Part shown: positions 17,899 through 26,482 of the stretch, in pieces
Layout: the number at the start of each line of letters is the position of its first letter
Position numbering within the stretch: position 1 is the first letter of the stretch
Assembly: GCF_040548735.1 (NCBI RefSeq)
Contig: NZ_JBEPSD010000001.1
Location: forward strand, 1,674,001 to 1,738,000
DNA length: 64,000 nt
Source of the DNA: Rhodanobacter soli
GTDB taxonomy: Bacteria; Pseudomonadota; Gammaproteobacteria; Xanthomonadales; Rhodanobacteraceae
Reading direction: 5' to 3'
Program-made: the position numbers and the translations under genes
The notes under the pieces: generated by a model
Told to the model about the DNA's origin: nothing
What the model saw: only the letters and a program-made list of their open reading frames with translations
Databases searched by the model: none

Positions 17899-18018
17899 CC
17901 CCGGCCGCATGCCGGGCCATGCGGGAAAGCACCGCTCATGCTTTTCAGCACGGGAAGCAGGCGAGGCCGATGGATCCGTGATCGACCGGCGACAGATGGC
18001 CTGCCGCACATTGCCGGT

Positions 18019-18150
18019 ATGGCAAGGATGCCACTGGTGGACGATTCGATGCGTAGCAAGCTGTTCGTCACGGCGTTGGCTGGTGATGCCGACGCGCTGC
18101 CCCCGGACATTGGGGATGCCGCGCTCACTCGTGCGGCGATGCCTGCGGCA
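18019..18150 (+). pseudogene. Remnant resembling the N-terminus of a HpcH/HpaI aldolase / citrate lyase beta protein
   Basis: A short plus-strand stretch reads MPLVDDSMRSKLFVTALAG then DADALPPDIGDA. CitE-like proteins typically begin with MRSKLFVPxSRPELFAKALA followed by xADALSxDLEDA. The match is close on both sides but about a dozen residues in the middle are missing and the sequence runs on into the mnhG 3' end. This looks like the stub of a decayed gene. The similarity rests on recall of the family, not on a search. Confidence 0.4.
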
Positions 18151-18478
18151 CGTCGGCCGAGCCTTCCTCGCGGTCGCGGTACAGCGCGGCGCGCACCAGC
18201 AGCATCAGGGTGATCGGGGTGGTCAGGGTGAGGAACACGCCGATCAAAATCTCGTAGAAGATCGGCCGGCCGTGCAGCACCGAGAAGCAGGTGATCGAGG
18301 CGGCCAGCATGAAGAACGTGCCCAGCGTGGTGCCCAGCGTGGGCGCGTGCACGCGCTTGTAGAAATTCTTCAGGCGCAGCAGGCCGAGCGAGCCGACGAA
18401 GGCGAGCAGCGCGCCCAGCAGCACGAGGACCGCCACCAGGATCGCCGCCCACGGCGGCAGGGCGTCGAGATGGCTCAT
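18125..18478 (-). CDS. mrpG: Na+/H+ antiporter subunit G
   Basis: A 117-residue protein with three hydrophobic helices and the MnhG/PhaG signature GSLGLLRLKNFYKRVHAPT. It is the last subunit of the seven-gene Mrp complex, a multi-subunit secondary antiporter in the inner membrane that exports Na+ or K+ in exchange for protons. Its ATG overlaps the stop codon of mrpF by four bases. The C-terminal tail is charged and varies in the family. Confidence 0.9.
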   Translation of the reverse strand: MSHLDALPPWAAILVAVLVLLGALLAFVGSLGLLRLKNFYKRVHAPTLGTTLGTFFMLAASITCFSVLHGRPIFYEILIGVFLTLTTPITLMLLVRAALYRDREEGSADVPQASPHE

Positions 18479-18756
18479 TCGATCACCTGCCCGCGCATCA
18501 GGAATTTCGACAGCGCCACCGTGCCGGCGAAGCCGAGCAGCGCGATGATCAGGCCCGCCTCGACGTAGAGCATGCTGCCGCTGCGGATGCCGATGGTCAG
18601 CAGCAGGATCATCGCGTTGACGTACAGCGCGTCCAGCGCCAGCACGCGGTCCTGCGCGCGCGGCCCGCGCACCATGCGGATGATCGAGAAGCTCATCGCC
18701 AGCAGCAGCAGGATCTGCGCGAGGATGATGGCGGCGCCGAGCAGGCTGTGGCTCAT
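18475..18756 (-). CDS. mrpF: Na+/H+ antiporter subunit F
   Basis: A 93-residue protein with three membrane helices and the MnhF motif IRMVRGPRAQDRVLALDALYVNA. I use the ATG at 18756 (MSHSLLGAA), which overlaps the stop codon of mrpE; the frame extends further upstream only as a shadow of mrpE. In the Mrp complex F sits between E and G and is essential for activity in characterised systems. Confidence 0.9.
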   Translation of the reverse strand: MSHSLLGAAIILAQILLLLAMSFSIIRMVRGPRAQDRVLALDALYVNAMILLLTIGIRSGSMLYVEAGLIIALLGFAGTVALSKFLMRGQVIE

Positions 18757-19241
18757 TGGAAGATCTCCAGCAGGGGGCGCTCGTAGCGCTGCTTGATCGA
18801 GTCGATCCAGCTTGCCTCGTCGACCAGGTCCAGCACGTGGATCAGCAGGATGTTCACGCTGGAATCGTAGCTGACCCAGATCGTGCCCGGCGTGGAGGTG
18901 ATGATGCACGCCAGCACGGCGAGGCCATAGTGGTCGGTGAGGGTCAGCGGGATCGCCACGAAGCCGGACTGCATGCGGCTGTCGCGGCGCAGGATGATCC
19001 GGGCCACGGCGATGTTCGAGCGCACGATGTCGTAGACGACGCGCACGAACAGCAGGCCGAGCAGCGGATAGTTGCGCACGCGCGCCTTCGGCGGGCGCAG
19101 CAGGCCCAACACCTTCGCCAGCGCGATGCCCAGCAGCGCACCGAGCAGGATCGTGCCGGGCGCGACGCTCTGGTTCAGCAGCAGCCAGATCAGCAGCAGC
19201 AGCGCGGACAGGATCGGATACGGCAACCAGCGCCGGGTCAT
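18753..19241 (-). CDS. mrpE: Na+/H+ antiporter subunit E
   Basis: A 162-residue protein starting MTRRWLPYPILSALLLLIWL, with two N-terminal membrane helices and a cytoplasmic domain that contains VRNYPLLGLLFVRVVYDIVRSNIAVARIIL and TPGTIWVSYDSS, typical of MnhE/PhaE. The ATG at 19241 overlaps the mrpD stop by four bases; the longer frame upstream is not MnhE-like. Confidence 0.9.
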   Translation of the reverse strand: MTRRWLPYPILSALLLLIWLLLNQSVAPGTILLGALLGIALAKVLGLLRPPKARVRNYPLLGLLFVRVVYDIVRSNIAVARIILRRDSRMQSGFVAIPLTLTDHYGLAVLACIITSTPGTIWVSYDSSVNILLIHVLDLVDEASWIDSIKQRYERPLLEIFQ

Positions 19242-20836
19242 GGCGGCGCCTCCGCGGCCGGCAACACCTGGTGGATGTACGCGGCCGACGTATGGATCTG
19301 CCGCGCGGTGTCGCGCAGGTAGCGCAACGGCGCCTCGGCCAGCACGGTCAGCAGCAGGCACAGGCCGAGCAGGGCCAGGATGGATGCGGTCTCGCTGAGG
19401 CGCACCTTCGGGAACAGCCGCTCGGGTTCGACCCAGAAGATCTGGATGCCGGCGCGGCACATCGCGATCACCGTGCAGAAGCCGGCCACGATGACCAGGG
19501 TGAACAATACGATCGCGCCCACGCGCGGGCCGGCCTCGAGCATCGGCGCCAGCATGGCGAACTTGGCCAGGAAACCGGACAGCGGCGGCAACCCCGCCAG
19601 CAGCAGCGCGCAGGCGAAGAAGCTGCCGCCCAGCAGCACGATCGGCGCGGAGATCACCACCCGGCTCTCGTCCTCCTTCGCGTACAGCCCTTCGCCCGCC
19701 GACACTTCGCCCAGCTGCTCGTACGGTTCCAGGCTCAAGCTGTCGTCGGTGTCGTCGTCACCGTCGGAGGCGAGCAGGCCGGCGACCAGGAAGAACGCGG
19801 CGATGGCCAGGGTGGAGATCACCAGATAGGCCAGCGCGCCGGCCGTGACCGCCGGCAGCTGCAGGCCGATCGCGCCGAGCAGGGTGCCGGAGGAGATCAG
19901 CACGTTGTAGCCGGCCAGCTTGCCGAGGTCGCGCGCGCCCAGCATGCCGACGGTGCCGGCGACCACGGTGGCCACGCCGCCCCACAGCATCCAGCCGCTG
20001 CCGAAGTGGCTCGACGCCGGCCCGGCGCCGTCGCCGAACAGCAGCAGGCTCAGTCGCAGCAATACATAGATGCCGACCTTGGTCATCAGCGCGAACATCG
20101 CGGCCACCGCCGGCGACGCGGCCGCATACGTGCGCGGCAGCCAGAAGCCCAGCGGCCACATCGCGGTCTTGATCAGGAACGCCACGCCGAGGATCGCCGC
20201 ACCGGCATGCAGCAGTGCGCGGGTGCGCTCGGGCACGTGCGGGATCAGCTCGGCCAGCGCCGCCATGTTCAGCGTGCCGGTGACGCCGAAGATCAGGCTG
20301 ACCCCGAGCAGGAACAGCATCGAGGCGGTCAGGTTGACCGCGATGTAGTGCAGCCCCGCGCTGACCCGGCGCGCGCCCGAGCCGTGCAAGGCGAGGCCGT
20401 AGGACGCCGCCAGCAGCACCTCGAAGAACACGAACAGGTTGAACAGGTCGCCGGTGAGGAACGCGCCGTTCAGGCCCATCAGCAGGAACTGCAGCAGCGG
20501 CTGGAAGTGGCCGCCGCGATGCTGCCAACGGCCCAGCGCGTACGGCAACAGCGTCAGCGCGAGCACGCTGGCGAGCAGCACCATCAGCGCCGACAGCCGG
20601 TCGGCCACCAGCACGATGCCGAAGCGCGCCGGCCAGTCGCCGATGCGGTAGACCGCCGCCAGCGCTCCGTCGTCGGCCACGGCCAGCATCAGCGCCGCGG
20701 CCAGCAGCACCAGCACGACGCACGAGGCAACGCTCAACGCCAGCACCGTGCGCCGGCGCCTCTCGCCCACCAGCAGCTGCAGCGCGGCGACCAGCAGCGG
20801 CAGCACGATCGGCGCGATGATCAGGTGGTCGCTCAC
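19238..20836 (-). CDS. mrpD: Na+/H+ antiporter subunit D
   Basis: A 532-residue membrane protein of the NuoN/MrpD proton-translocating family with about 14 helices. Conserved blocks include LLMGLNGAFLTGDLFNLFVFFEVLL, FLIKTAMWPLGFWLP (the key lysine of the antiporter fold) and AGYNVLISSGTLLGAIGL. Translation most likely starts at the GTG at 20836 (VSDHLIIAPIVLPLL), which overlaps the mrpC stop codon. A charged insertion at about residues 365-395 (DGDDDTDDSLSLEPYEQLGE) lies in a cytoplasmic loop and is longer than usual. Confidence 0.92.
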   Translation of the reverse strand: MSDHLIIAPIVLPLLVAALQLLVGERRRRTVLALSVASCVVLVLLAAALMLAVADDGALAAVYRIGDWPARFGIVLVADRLSALMVLLASVLALTLLPYALGRWQHRGGHFQPLLQFLLMGLNGAFLTGDLFNLFVFFEVLLAASYGLALHGSGARRVSAGLHYIAVNLTASMLFLLGVSLIFGVTGTLNMAALAELIPHVPERTRALLHAGAAILGVAFLIKTAMWPLGFWLPRTYAAASPAVAAMFALMTKVGIYVLLRLSLLLFGDGAGPASSHFGSGWMLWGGVATVVAGTVGMLGARDLGKLAGYNVLISSGTLLGAIGLQLPAVTAGALAYLVISTLAIAAFFLVAGLLASDGDDDTDDSLSLEPYEQLGEVSAGEGLYAKEDESRVVISAPIVLLGGSFFACALLLAGLPPLSGFLAKFAMLAPMLEAGPRVGAIVLFTLVIVAGFCTVIAMCRAGIQIFWVEPERLFPKVRLSETASILALLGLCLLLTVLAEAPLRYLRDTARQIHTSAAYIHQVLPAAEAPP

Positions 20837-21174
20837 GGCGTGCCGTCCTCGCCGTCGACGTGGTCGTTGCCGGTGAGCCCGCGCGAGGTCAGCAGCACCA
20901 CCAGGAACAGCGCGGTGGTGGCGAAGCCGATCACGATCGCGGTGAGCACCAGGGCCTGCGGCAGCGGATCGGCGTACTGCGCGATGTCGCCGGCCGCGTC
21001 GCGCAGCACCGGGTCGGCGCCGGTGCGCAGGCCGCCGATCGAGAAGATGAAGAGATTCACCGCGTAGGAGATCAGGGTCAGCCCGATGATCACCTGGAAC
21101 GTGCGCGGGCGCAGCAGCAGCCACACGCCGGAGGCGGCGAGAATGCCGATTGCGGCGGCCAGGACCAGTTCCAT
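20833..21174 (-). CDS. mrpC: Na+/H+ antiporter subunit C
   Basis: A 113-residue NuoK-like protein with three helices. It has the signature FQVIIGLTLISYAVNLFIFSIG and DPLPQALVLTAIVIGFATTA, the same as MnhC/PhaC. Its ATG (21174) overlaps the TGA of the mrpA gene by one base. It lies between A and D as in other operons of this type. Confidence 0.92.
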   Translation of the reverse strand: MELVLAAAIGILAASGVWLLLRPRTFQVIIGLTLISYAVNLFIFSIGGLRTGADPVLRDAAGDIAQYADPLPQALVLTAIVIGFATTALFLVVLLTSRGLTGNDHVDGEDGTP

Positions 21175-24083
21175 CAGCCCTGCCCTCCCGTCTCGGTCGC
21201 GGGCGCCTGGCGCGGGCGGCGCAGCGACTGGTGTGCCAGCGCGATCAGCAGCAGCGTGGTGGCGCCCACCACCACGCTGAACACGCCCAGGTCGAACAGT
21301 ACCGCCGAGGCCAGCGGCAGCTTGCCCAGCACGGGCAGCTCCGCGTAGCGGAAATACGAGGTGAGGAACGGACGGCCAAACGCCAGCGAGCCCAGCCCGA
21401 TGCCCACCGCCAGCAACAGGCCGGCGCCGATCCAGCGCACCGGCAGCACGCGCAGGTGCGCCTCCACCCAGCGTGCACCGCGCGCCATGTACAAGAGGAT
21501 CAGCGCCACAGCCACGGTGATGCCCGCGACGAAACCGCCGCCCGGCAGGTCGTGTCCGCGCAGGAACAGGTGCAAGCCGAACAGCAGGATCACCGGGAAC
21601 ATCAGCTGGATGATCAGGCCCGGGATCATCAGGTAGTCGGTCAGCGAATGGTCGACCGTGCCACCGGCTTCGCCCGCATCCGGCATGACCTGCCGGCGCT
21701 GCTGCAGCGGCACGTTGATGCTTTCGGCGGCCGGACGGAAACGGCGCAGCAGGCCGAACACGGTCAGCGCCACGATCGCCAGCACGCTGATCTCGCCCAG
21801 CGTGTCGAAGCCGCGGAAGTCGACCAGGATCACGTTGACCACGTTGCGGCCGCCGCCCTCGGTGTACGCGCGCTCGAGGAAGAAGCGCGAGATCGAGTCG
21901 GCCACCGGATGCATCATCGCCGCATAGGCCAGGCTGGCCACGCCGAGGCCGACCACGATCGCGATCAGCACGTCGCGGCGACGCCGGAAACGATGCATGC
22001 GGCTCTCCGGCGCCAGTCCCTCGATGCGCTTGGGCAACCAGCGCATGCCGAGCAGGATCAGGATCGTGGTGACCACCTCGACCAGCAGCTGGGTCGCCGC
22101 CAGGTCCGGCGCCGACAGCCACACGAAGCTCACGCACGACACCAGCCCCGCGCCGCCGGTGAGCACCAGCGCGGCGAGGCGATGGAACTTGGCCTGGCTC
22201 GCCGCGCCGATCGCGCAGGCCGCGCCGAGTAGCCACAGCAGCGCGAACGCCGGGTCGACGCTGGACCAGCGCGGATGGAAGCCGAACGGCGCGCTGGTCG
22301 CGGCCAGCGTGCCGGCGACGAGCGCCAGCAACACGATCCACAGCAGCTGCGATTGCAGCCGGCGGCTCGGATAGCGGCGCTCGATCCACTGCGGGATATC
22401 CGCAGCGAGCACGGCCAGCACACGCTCGAAGATGCGCTTGCCGCTGAGCCGCCCGGTCAGCGGCGCCACCTCGCACCCGGCAAAATAGCCGCGCAGGCGC
22501 ACGTACAGCAGGCAGCCCGCCACGAACGCGAAGATGCTCATCAGCAACGGCGTGGTCACGCCATGCCATACCGCCAGGCTGTAGTCCGGCAGGTGGCCGG
22601 CGCCCAGCACCGAGCTTGCCGCCGCGCGCAGCGACGGGCCGATCACCCGCGCCGGCAGCATGCCCACCAGCAGGCAGGCCAGCGCCAGGAAGCCGATCGG
22701 GAAACGCATCCACAGCGGCGGCTCGTGCGGTTCGCGCGGCAAGCTGGCGGGCACGCGGCCGAAGAACACGCCACGCACGAAGCGGATCGAGTAGGTCACG
22801 CCGAACGCGCTGGCGGCCACCGCGATCACCACCGAGACCACGTCGAGCAACGGGCCCTGGCGGGCGGCCAGCGTCTCGGCGAAGAACATCTCCTTCGACA
22901 GGAAACCGTTCAGCAGCGGCACGCCGGCCATCGCCGCACCGGCGATCAGCGCCAGCGTGGCGGTGACCGGCATGAGGCGGCGCAGCCCGCCGAGCTTGCG
23001 CAGGTCGCGCGTGCCGGCCTCGTGGTCGACCGCGCCGGCGGCCATGAACAGCGAGGCCTTGAAGGTGGCGTGGTTGACGATGTGGAAGATCGCGGCGACC
23101 ACGCCGAGCGCGCTGCCCAGGCCGACCAGCATGGTGATCAGGCCCAGATGGCTGATCGTCGAGTAGGCCAGCACGCCTTTCAGGTCCTGCTCGAACATCG
23201 CCGAGTACGCGCCCAGGATCAGCGTCACCAGGCCCACCCCGCCGACGATCCAGAACCATTGATCGGTGCCGCCCAGCACCGGCCAGAAACGCACCAGCAG
23301 GAACACGCCAGCCTTCACCATCGTGGCCGAATGCAGGTAGGCCGATACCGGCGTCGGCGCCGACATCGCCTGCGGCAGCCAGAAATGGAACGGGAACTGC
23401 GCGCTCTTGGTGAACGCGCCAAGCAGGATCAGCAGCAGCGTCGGCGTATACAGCGCATGCGCGCGCACCGTATCGCCCGCGGCGAGGATCACGTCGAGGT
23501 CGTAGCTGCCCACGACATGCCCCAGCAGCAGCACGCCGGCGAACAGGCACAGGCCGCCGCCGGAGGTGACGATCAACGCCATCCGCGCGCCGTCGCGCGC
23601 CGAAGTTCCGCGGTACCAGTAGCCGATCAGCAGGAACGAGAACAGGCTGGTCATCTCCCAGAAGAACACCAGCTGGATCACGTTGCCCGACATCACGATG
23701 CCCAGCATCGAACCCATGAACGCCAGCAGCAGCGCGAAGAAGCGCGCCAGCGGATCGTCCGGCGACATGTAGTAGCGGGCGTACAGGCCCACCAGCGTAC
23801 CGATGCCGCAGATCAGCAGCATGAACAGCCAGCTGAAGCCGTCCACCCGGAACACCAGATCCAGCCCCAGCCCCGGCACCCACGGGATCACCTGGCGCAG
23901 CACGTCGCCGGCGGCAATCGCCGGGTACAGCCAGAGGGAAAGCAGCAGACCGAGCAGCGCCGTGGCGGTCATCAGCCACGCCGCCAGGTTGTGGCTGCGG
24001 CCACGGCCACGCAGCAGGAATACCACGACGCTGGCCACGAACGGAAGGCAGATGATGGCGCTTGGCAGGGCGTTGTCAGGCAT
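21174..24083 (-). CDS. mrpA: Na+/H+ antiporter subunit A with fused B domain
   Basis: A 969-residue protein that joins MrpA and MrpB. Residues 1-500 form the NuoL-like antiporter module with FLLIGYWYRGTSARDGA, HSATMVKAGVFLLVRFWPVL and STISHLGLITMLVGLG. The middle holds further helices and the MbeD-like region. From about residue 800 to the end the MnhB domain is recognisable (GLIIQLMFPVILLFGLHLFL, GGGFVAGITVAVALILLYMA). A separate mrpB is absent, as in the Group 2 operons of Rhizobium and Pseudomonas (phaAB). This gene starts the operon, and the TCS regulator is divergent to it. Confidence 0.93.
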   Translation of the reverse strand: MPDNALPSAIICLPFVASVVVFLLRGRGRSHNLAAWLMTATALLGLLLSLWLYPAIAAGDVLRQVIPWVPGLGLDLVFRVDGFSWLFMLLICGIGTLVGLYARYYMSPDDPLARFFALLLAFMGSMLGIVMSGNVIQLVFFWEMTSLFSFLLIGYWYRGTSARDGARMALIVTSGGGLCLFAGVLLLGHVVGSYDLDVILAAGDTVRAHALYTPTLLLILLGAFTKSAQFPFHFWLPQAMSAPTPVSAYLHSATMVKAGVFLLVRFWPVLGGTDQWFWIVGGVGLVTLILGAYSAMFEQDLKGVLAYSTISHLGLITMLVGLGSALGVVAAIFHIVNHATFKASLFMAAGAVDHEAGTRDLRKLGGLRRLMPVTATLALIAGAAMAGVPLLNGFLSKEMFFAETLAARQGPLLDVVSVVIAVAASAFGVTYSIRFVRGVFFGRVPASLPREPHEPPLWMRFPIGFLALACLLVGMLPARVIGPSLRAAASSVLGAGHLPDYSLAVWHGVTTPLLMSIFAFVAGCLLYVRLRGYFAGCEVAPLTGRLSGKRIFERVLAVLAADIPQWIERRYPSRRLQSQLLWIVLLALVAGTLAATSAPFGFHPRWSSVDPAFALLWLLGAACAIGAASQAKFHRLAALVLTGGAGLVSCVSFVWLSAPDLAATQLLVEVVTTILILLGMRWLPKRIEGLAPESRMHRFRRRRDVLIAIVVGLGVASLAYAAMMHPVADSISRFFLERAYTEGGGRNVVNVILVDFRGFDTLGEISVLAIVALTVFGLLRRFRPAAESINVPLQQRRQVMPDAGEAGGTVDHSLTDYLMIPGLIIQLMFPVILLFGLHLFLRGHDLPGGGFVAGITVAVALILLYMARGARWVEAHLRVLPVRWIGAGLLLAVGIGLGSLAFGRPFLTSYFRYAELPVLGKLPLASAVLFDLGVFSVVVGATTLLLIALAHQSLRRPRQAPATETGGQG

Positions 24084-24397
24084 CAGTCACTGCGCTCAGT
24101 CGAAAGGTTGTCGGTGTCTCCGGCAACCGGGGCAGACACCCCGGCACTTCATGAGCGTTTGCACGCCTCGGCGGATGAAACGCCTGTGCGTACCCTGGCG
24201 CGGGCAATCATTGCGATCGCCCGAATGACCTCACACCGCTTCGTTCGATTCTATAGGCCGGCCCGACCGATCGGCAAATGCGCCAGTGTCCGCAACCTCT
24301 CTTCCCGGCGAGCTTAAGCACTTCGTAAGCGGATGACCGGATAATCTCTCCACGAGTCGCATCGCCGTGTAGTCCCCGCGATCGAAGGAGCCTGTCC
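24084..24397. other. Divergent promoter region between mrpA and the response regulator
   Basis: A 314-base stretch with no gene. The right third holds the TAAG box and -10 of the response regulator operon. The left part should hold the mrp promoter, but I see no clear -35/-10 pair. Confidence 0.6.
24313..24329 (+). promoter_or_regulatory. QseB/PmrA-like box in front of the regulator gene (predicted autoregulation)
   Basis: CTTAAG-N5-CGTAAG is a direct repeat with 11-base period, the form of PmrA/QseB boxes. Ten bases after it lies GATAAT (24340-24345), a good -10, so the box replaces the -35 in the way expected of an activator. Matching boxes with the same spacing occur in front of yncE and of the efflux operon. 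Confidence 0.6.
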
Positions 24398-25063
24398 GTG
24401 CACATCATCCTGGTCGAGGACGATCCCCAGCTCGGCGCGGCGATCCAGCGCGCGCTGGAACGCCTCGCCTATACCGTCAGCTGGCTGCGCGATGGGCGCG
24501 AGGCGCTGATCGCGCTGCGCGACCAGACCGCCGACCTGGTCCTGCTCGATCTCGGCCTGCCCGGCAAGGACGGGCTCGACGTGCTGGTCGAGGCGCGCCG
24601 CCTGCACGTCAAGACCCCGGTACTGGTGATGACCGCGCGCGATGCGCTGGACGACCGCGTGCGCGGCCTCGACGCCGGTGCCGACGACTACCTGGTCAAA
24701 CCCTTCCACCTGGAGGAGCTGGGCGCGCGCATCCGCTCGCTGACCCGGCGCGCGCAGGGCCTGGCCGCCAACCGCATCGACGCGGGTGCGTTGAGCCTCG
24801 ACCTGGGCACGTCCGAGGTGAGCTTCCGCGGCGAGCGGGTCGAGCTGACCAAGCGCGAGTTCGCCCTGCTGCAGATCCTGATGGAACGCGCCGGCCGGCT
24901 GGTGCGCCGCGAGAACCTGGAGAACTCGCTGTACGGCCTCGACAACATGGTCGGCAGCAGCGCGCTGGAAGTGCTGGTGCACACGCTGCGCCGCAAGCTG
25001 AGCTTCGACACCATCCAGACCGTGCGCGGCTTCGGCTACATGATTCCGCGGGAGCCCCAATGA
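24398..25063 (+). CDS. OmpR/PhoB-family response regulator, QseB/PmrA-like
   Basis: A 221-residue DNA-binding response regulator. The receiver domain covers residues 1-115: acidic pair D8-D9, phospho-acceptor D51 in VLLDLGLPG, T/S83-region TARDALDDRV and YLVKPF with the conserved lysine. Residues 125-218 are the winged helix-turn-helix (LTKREFALLQILMERAGRLV, TVRGFGYMI). It starts with GTG at 24398; GAAGGAG lies 8 bases upstream. The stop overlaps the sensor kinase start (ATGA). The upstream TAAG box suggests autoregulation. Confidence 0.92.
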   Translation: MHIILVEDDPQLGAAIQRALERLAYTVSWLRDGREALIALRDQTADLVLLDLGLPGKDGLDVLVEARRLHVKTPVLVMTARDALDDRVRGLDAGADDYLVKPFHLEELGARIRSLTRRAQGLAANRIDAGALSLDLGTSEVSFRGERVELTKREFALLQILMERAGRLVRRENLENSLYGLDNMVGSSALEVLVHTLRRKLSFDTIQTVRGFGYMIPREPQ

Positions 25064-26472
25064 GGTTGGCGATCCCGCTGAGGCCGGCCAGCCTGCATGG
25101 CAGGTTGCGCCTGCTGATCATCGTCGTGCTGCTGGCAGTGCTGCTGCCGCTGGGCGTGCTCAGCTTCCGTCGCACCATCACCGAGGTGGACGAGCTGTCC
25201 GACGGGCGGCTGGCGCAGTCGGCGCATACCCTGCAGGTGCTGATCAAGCATGCCGACATGCAGGCCCTGCAGGGACGCGACGACACGGACACGCTGGTGC
25301 CGATCGAAGCCAGCCACACCAGCCCGCCGAAGCGGCACCGGAACACCTACGAGTCCGAAGTCGGCTTCCAGGTATTCGACCGTGTCGGCCGCACGCTGCT
25401 GGCTACCGCGAATCTCGCCGCCCTGCCGCCACCGGTGGCCGGCGATGCGGATTTCCGGGACGTGCAGCAGGGGCGCTACCGCTGGCGCGTCTTCACCCTG
25501 CGCGACATGGCCGACGGCGTGGTGATCCGCACCGGCGAGCGTTACGACAGTCGCCACGACATCATGCACGCGGTATGGCTGGAGCACAGCCTGCCGCTGC
25601 TGATCGGCCTGCCCTTGCTGGCACTGCTGGTGGGCTGGGCGGTACGGCGCGGCTTGCGCCCGCTCGAAGCGCTGACCCGCGCCCTCTCGGCGCGCAAGCC
25701 GGGCAGCCATGAACCGGTGCAGCTGCCCGATGCGCCGCTGGAATTGCAGCCGGTGCTGGCCGCGCTGAACGGCCAGCTGGCGCGACTGGAGGATGCGCTG
25801 GAACGCGAGCGCCGCTTCAGCGCCGACGTGGCGCACGAACTGCGCACGCCGCTGGCCAGCGCCATGATCAACCTCGAAAGCGCGATGACCACCACCGATC
25901 CGGCCGAGCTGAAGACCGGCCTGGGCAACGCCCAGCACGGCATCGCCGGGCTGGCGCGCCGGATCGAACAACTGCTGGCGCTGGCCCGGCTGGAAGCAGG
26001 CGCGGCGTCGAGCCAGCGCTGCCGCGTCGACCTGGTGGCCGTGGCGATGGGCGTGATCGAGGAGCTGTCGCCGGTGATTGCCGACAGCGGCGTGGAGCTG
26101 AGCTTTGCGCGCCTGACACCGCAGGTGTCCGTGCAGGGTTACGAGGCCGCACTCGCGGCCCTGCTGCGCAACCTGCTCGAAAACGCACTGCGTCACGTAC
26201 CAGCCGGCGGCCAGGTGCAATTGTCGATCGAGCAGGGCGAGCGCGTGGCGCTGATCGACGTCATCGATGATGGCCCGGGCATTCCGGCCGAACGCCGCGC
26301 CAGCGTGTTCGCCCGCTTCCACCGCGAAGCCGGCAGCCGCGGCGACGGCTACGGATTGGGCCTGTCGATCGTGCAGCGCGCGGCGCAGCTGCACGATGCC
26401 ACGATCGAACTGCTCGACTCGCCGTACGGCAGCGGCCTGCGCGTTCGCGTGGCGATTTCGCTGCAGTCCTGA
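25060..26472 (+). CDS. Sensor histidine kinase, QseC/PmrB-like
   Basis: A 470-residue inner-membrane kinase. A membrane helix (residues of about 15-38) and a second one near 170-190 enclose a periplasmic sensor domain of about 130 residues. A HAMP-like linker (RRGLRPLEALTRAL) leads to the dimerisation domain with H259 in SADVAHELRTPLAS. The ATPase core has N-box NLLENALRHVPAGG, DDGPGIPAERR and GDGYGLGLSIV. It partners the regulator gene, with which it overlaps by 4 bases. The signal is unknown. Confidence 0.92.
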   Translation: MRLAIPLRPASLHGRLRLLIIVVLLAVLLPLGVLSFRRTITEVDELSDGRLAQSAHTLQVLIKHADMQALQGRDDTDTLVPIEASHTSPPKRHRNTYESEVGFQVFDRVGRTLLATANLAALPPPVAGDADFRDVQQGRYRWRVFTLRDMADGVVIRTGERYDSRHDIMHAVWLEHSLPLLIGLPLLALLVGWAVRRGLRPLEALTRALSARKPGSHEPVQLPDAPLELQPVLAALNGQLARLEDALERERRFSADVAHELRTPLASAMINLESAMTTTDPAELKTGLGNAQHGIAGLARRIEQLLALARLEAGAASSQRCRVDLVAVAMGVIEELSPVIADSGVELSFARLTPQVSVQGYEAALAALLRNLLENALRHVPAGGQVQLSIEQGERVALIDVIDDGPGIPAERRASVFARFHREAGSRGDGYGLGLSIVQRAAQLHDATIELLDSPYGSGLRVRVAISLQS

Positions 26473-26482
26473 GAAGCGTGCT

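Noticed and set aside
19271-21067. Long plus-strand frame opposite mrpD
   Set aside because: A Gln/His/Arg-rich shadow; the minus strand holds the genuine antiporter subunits with overlapping starts and stops.
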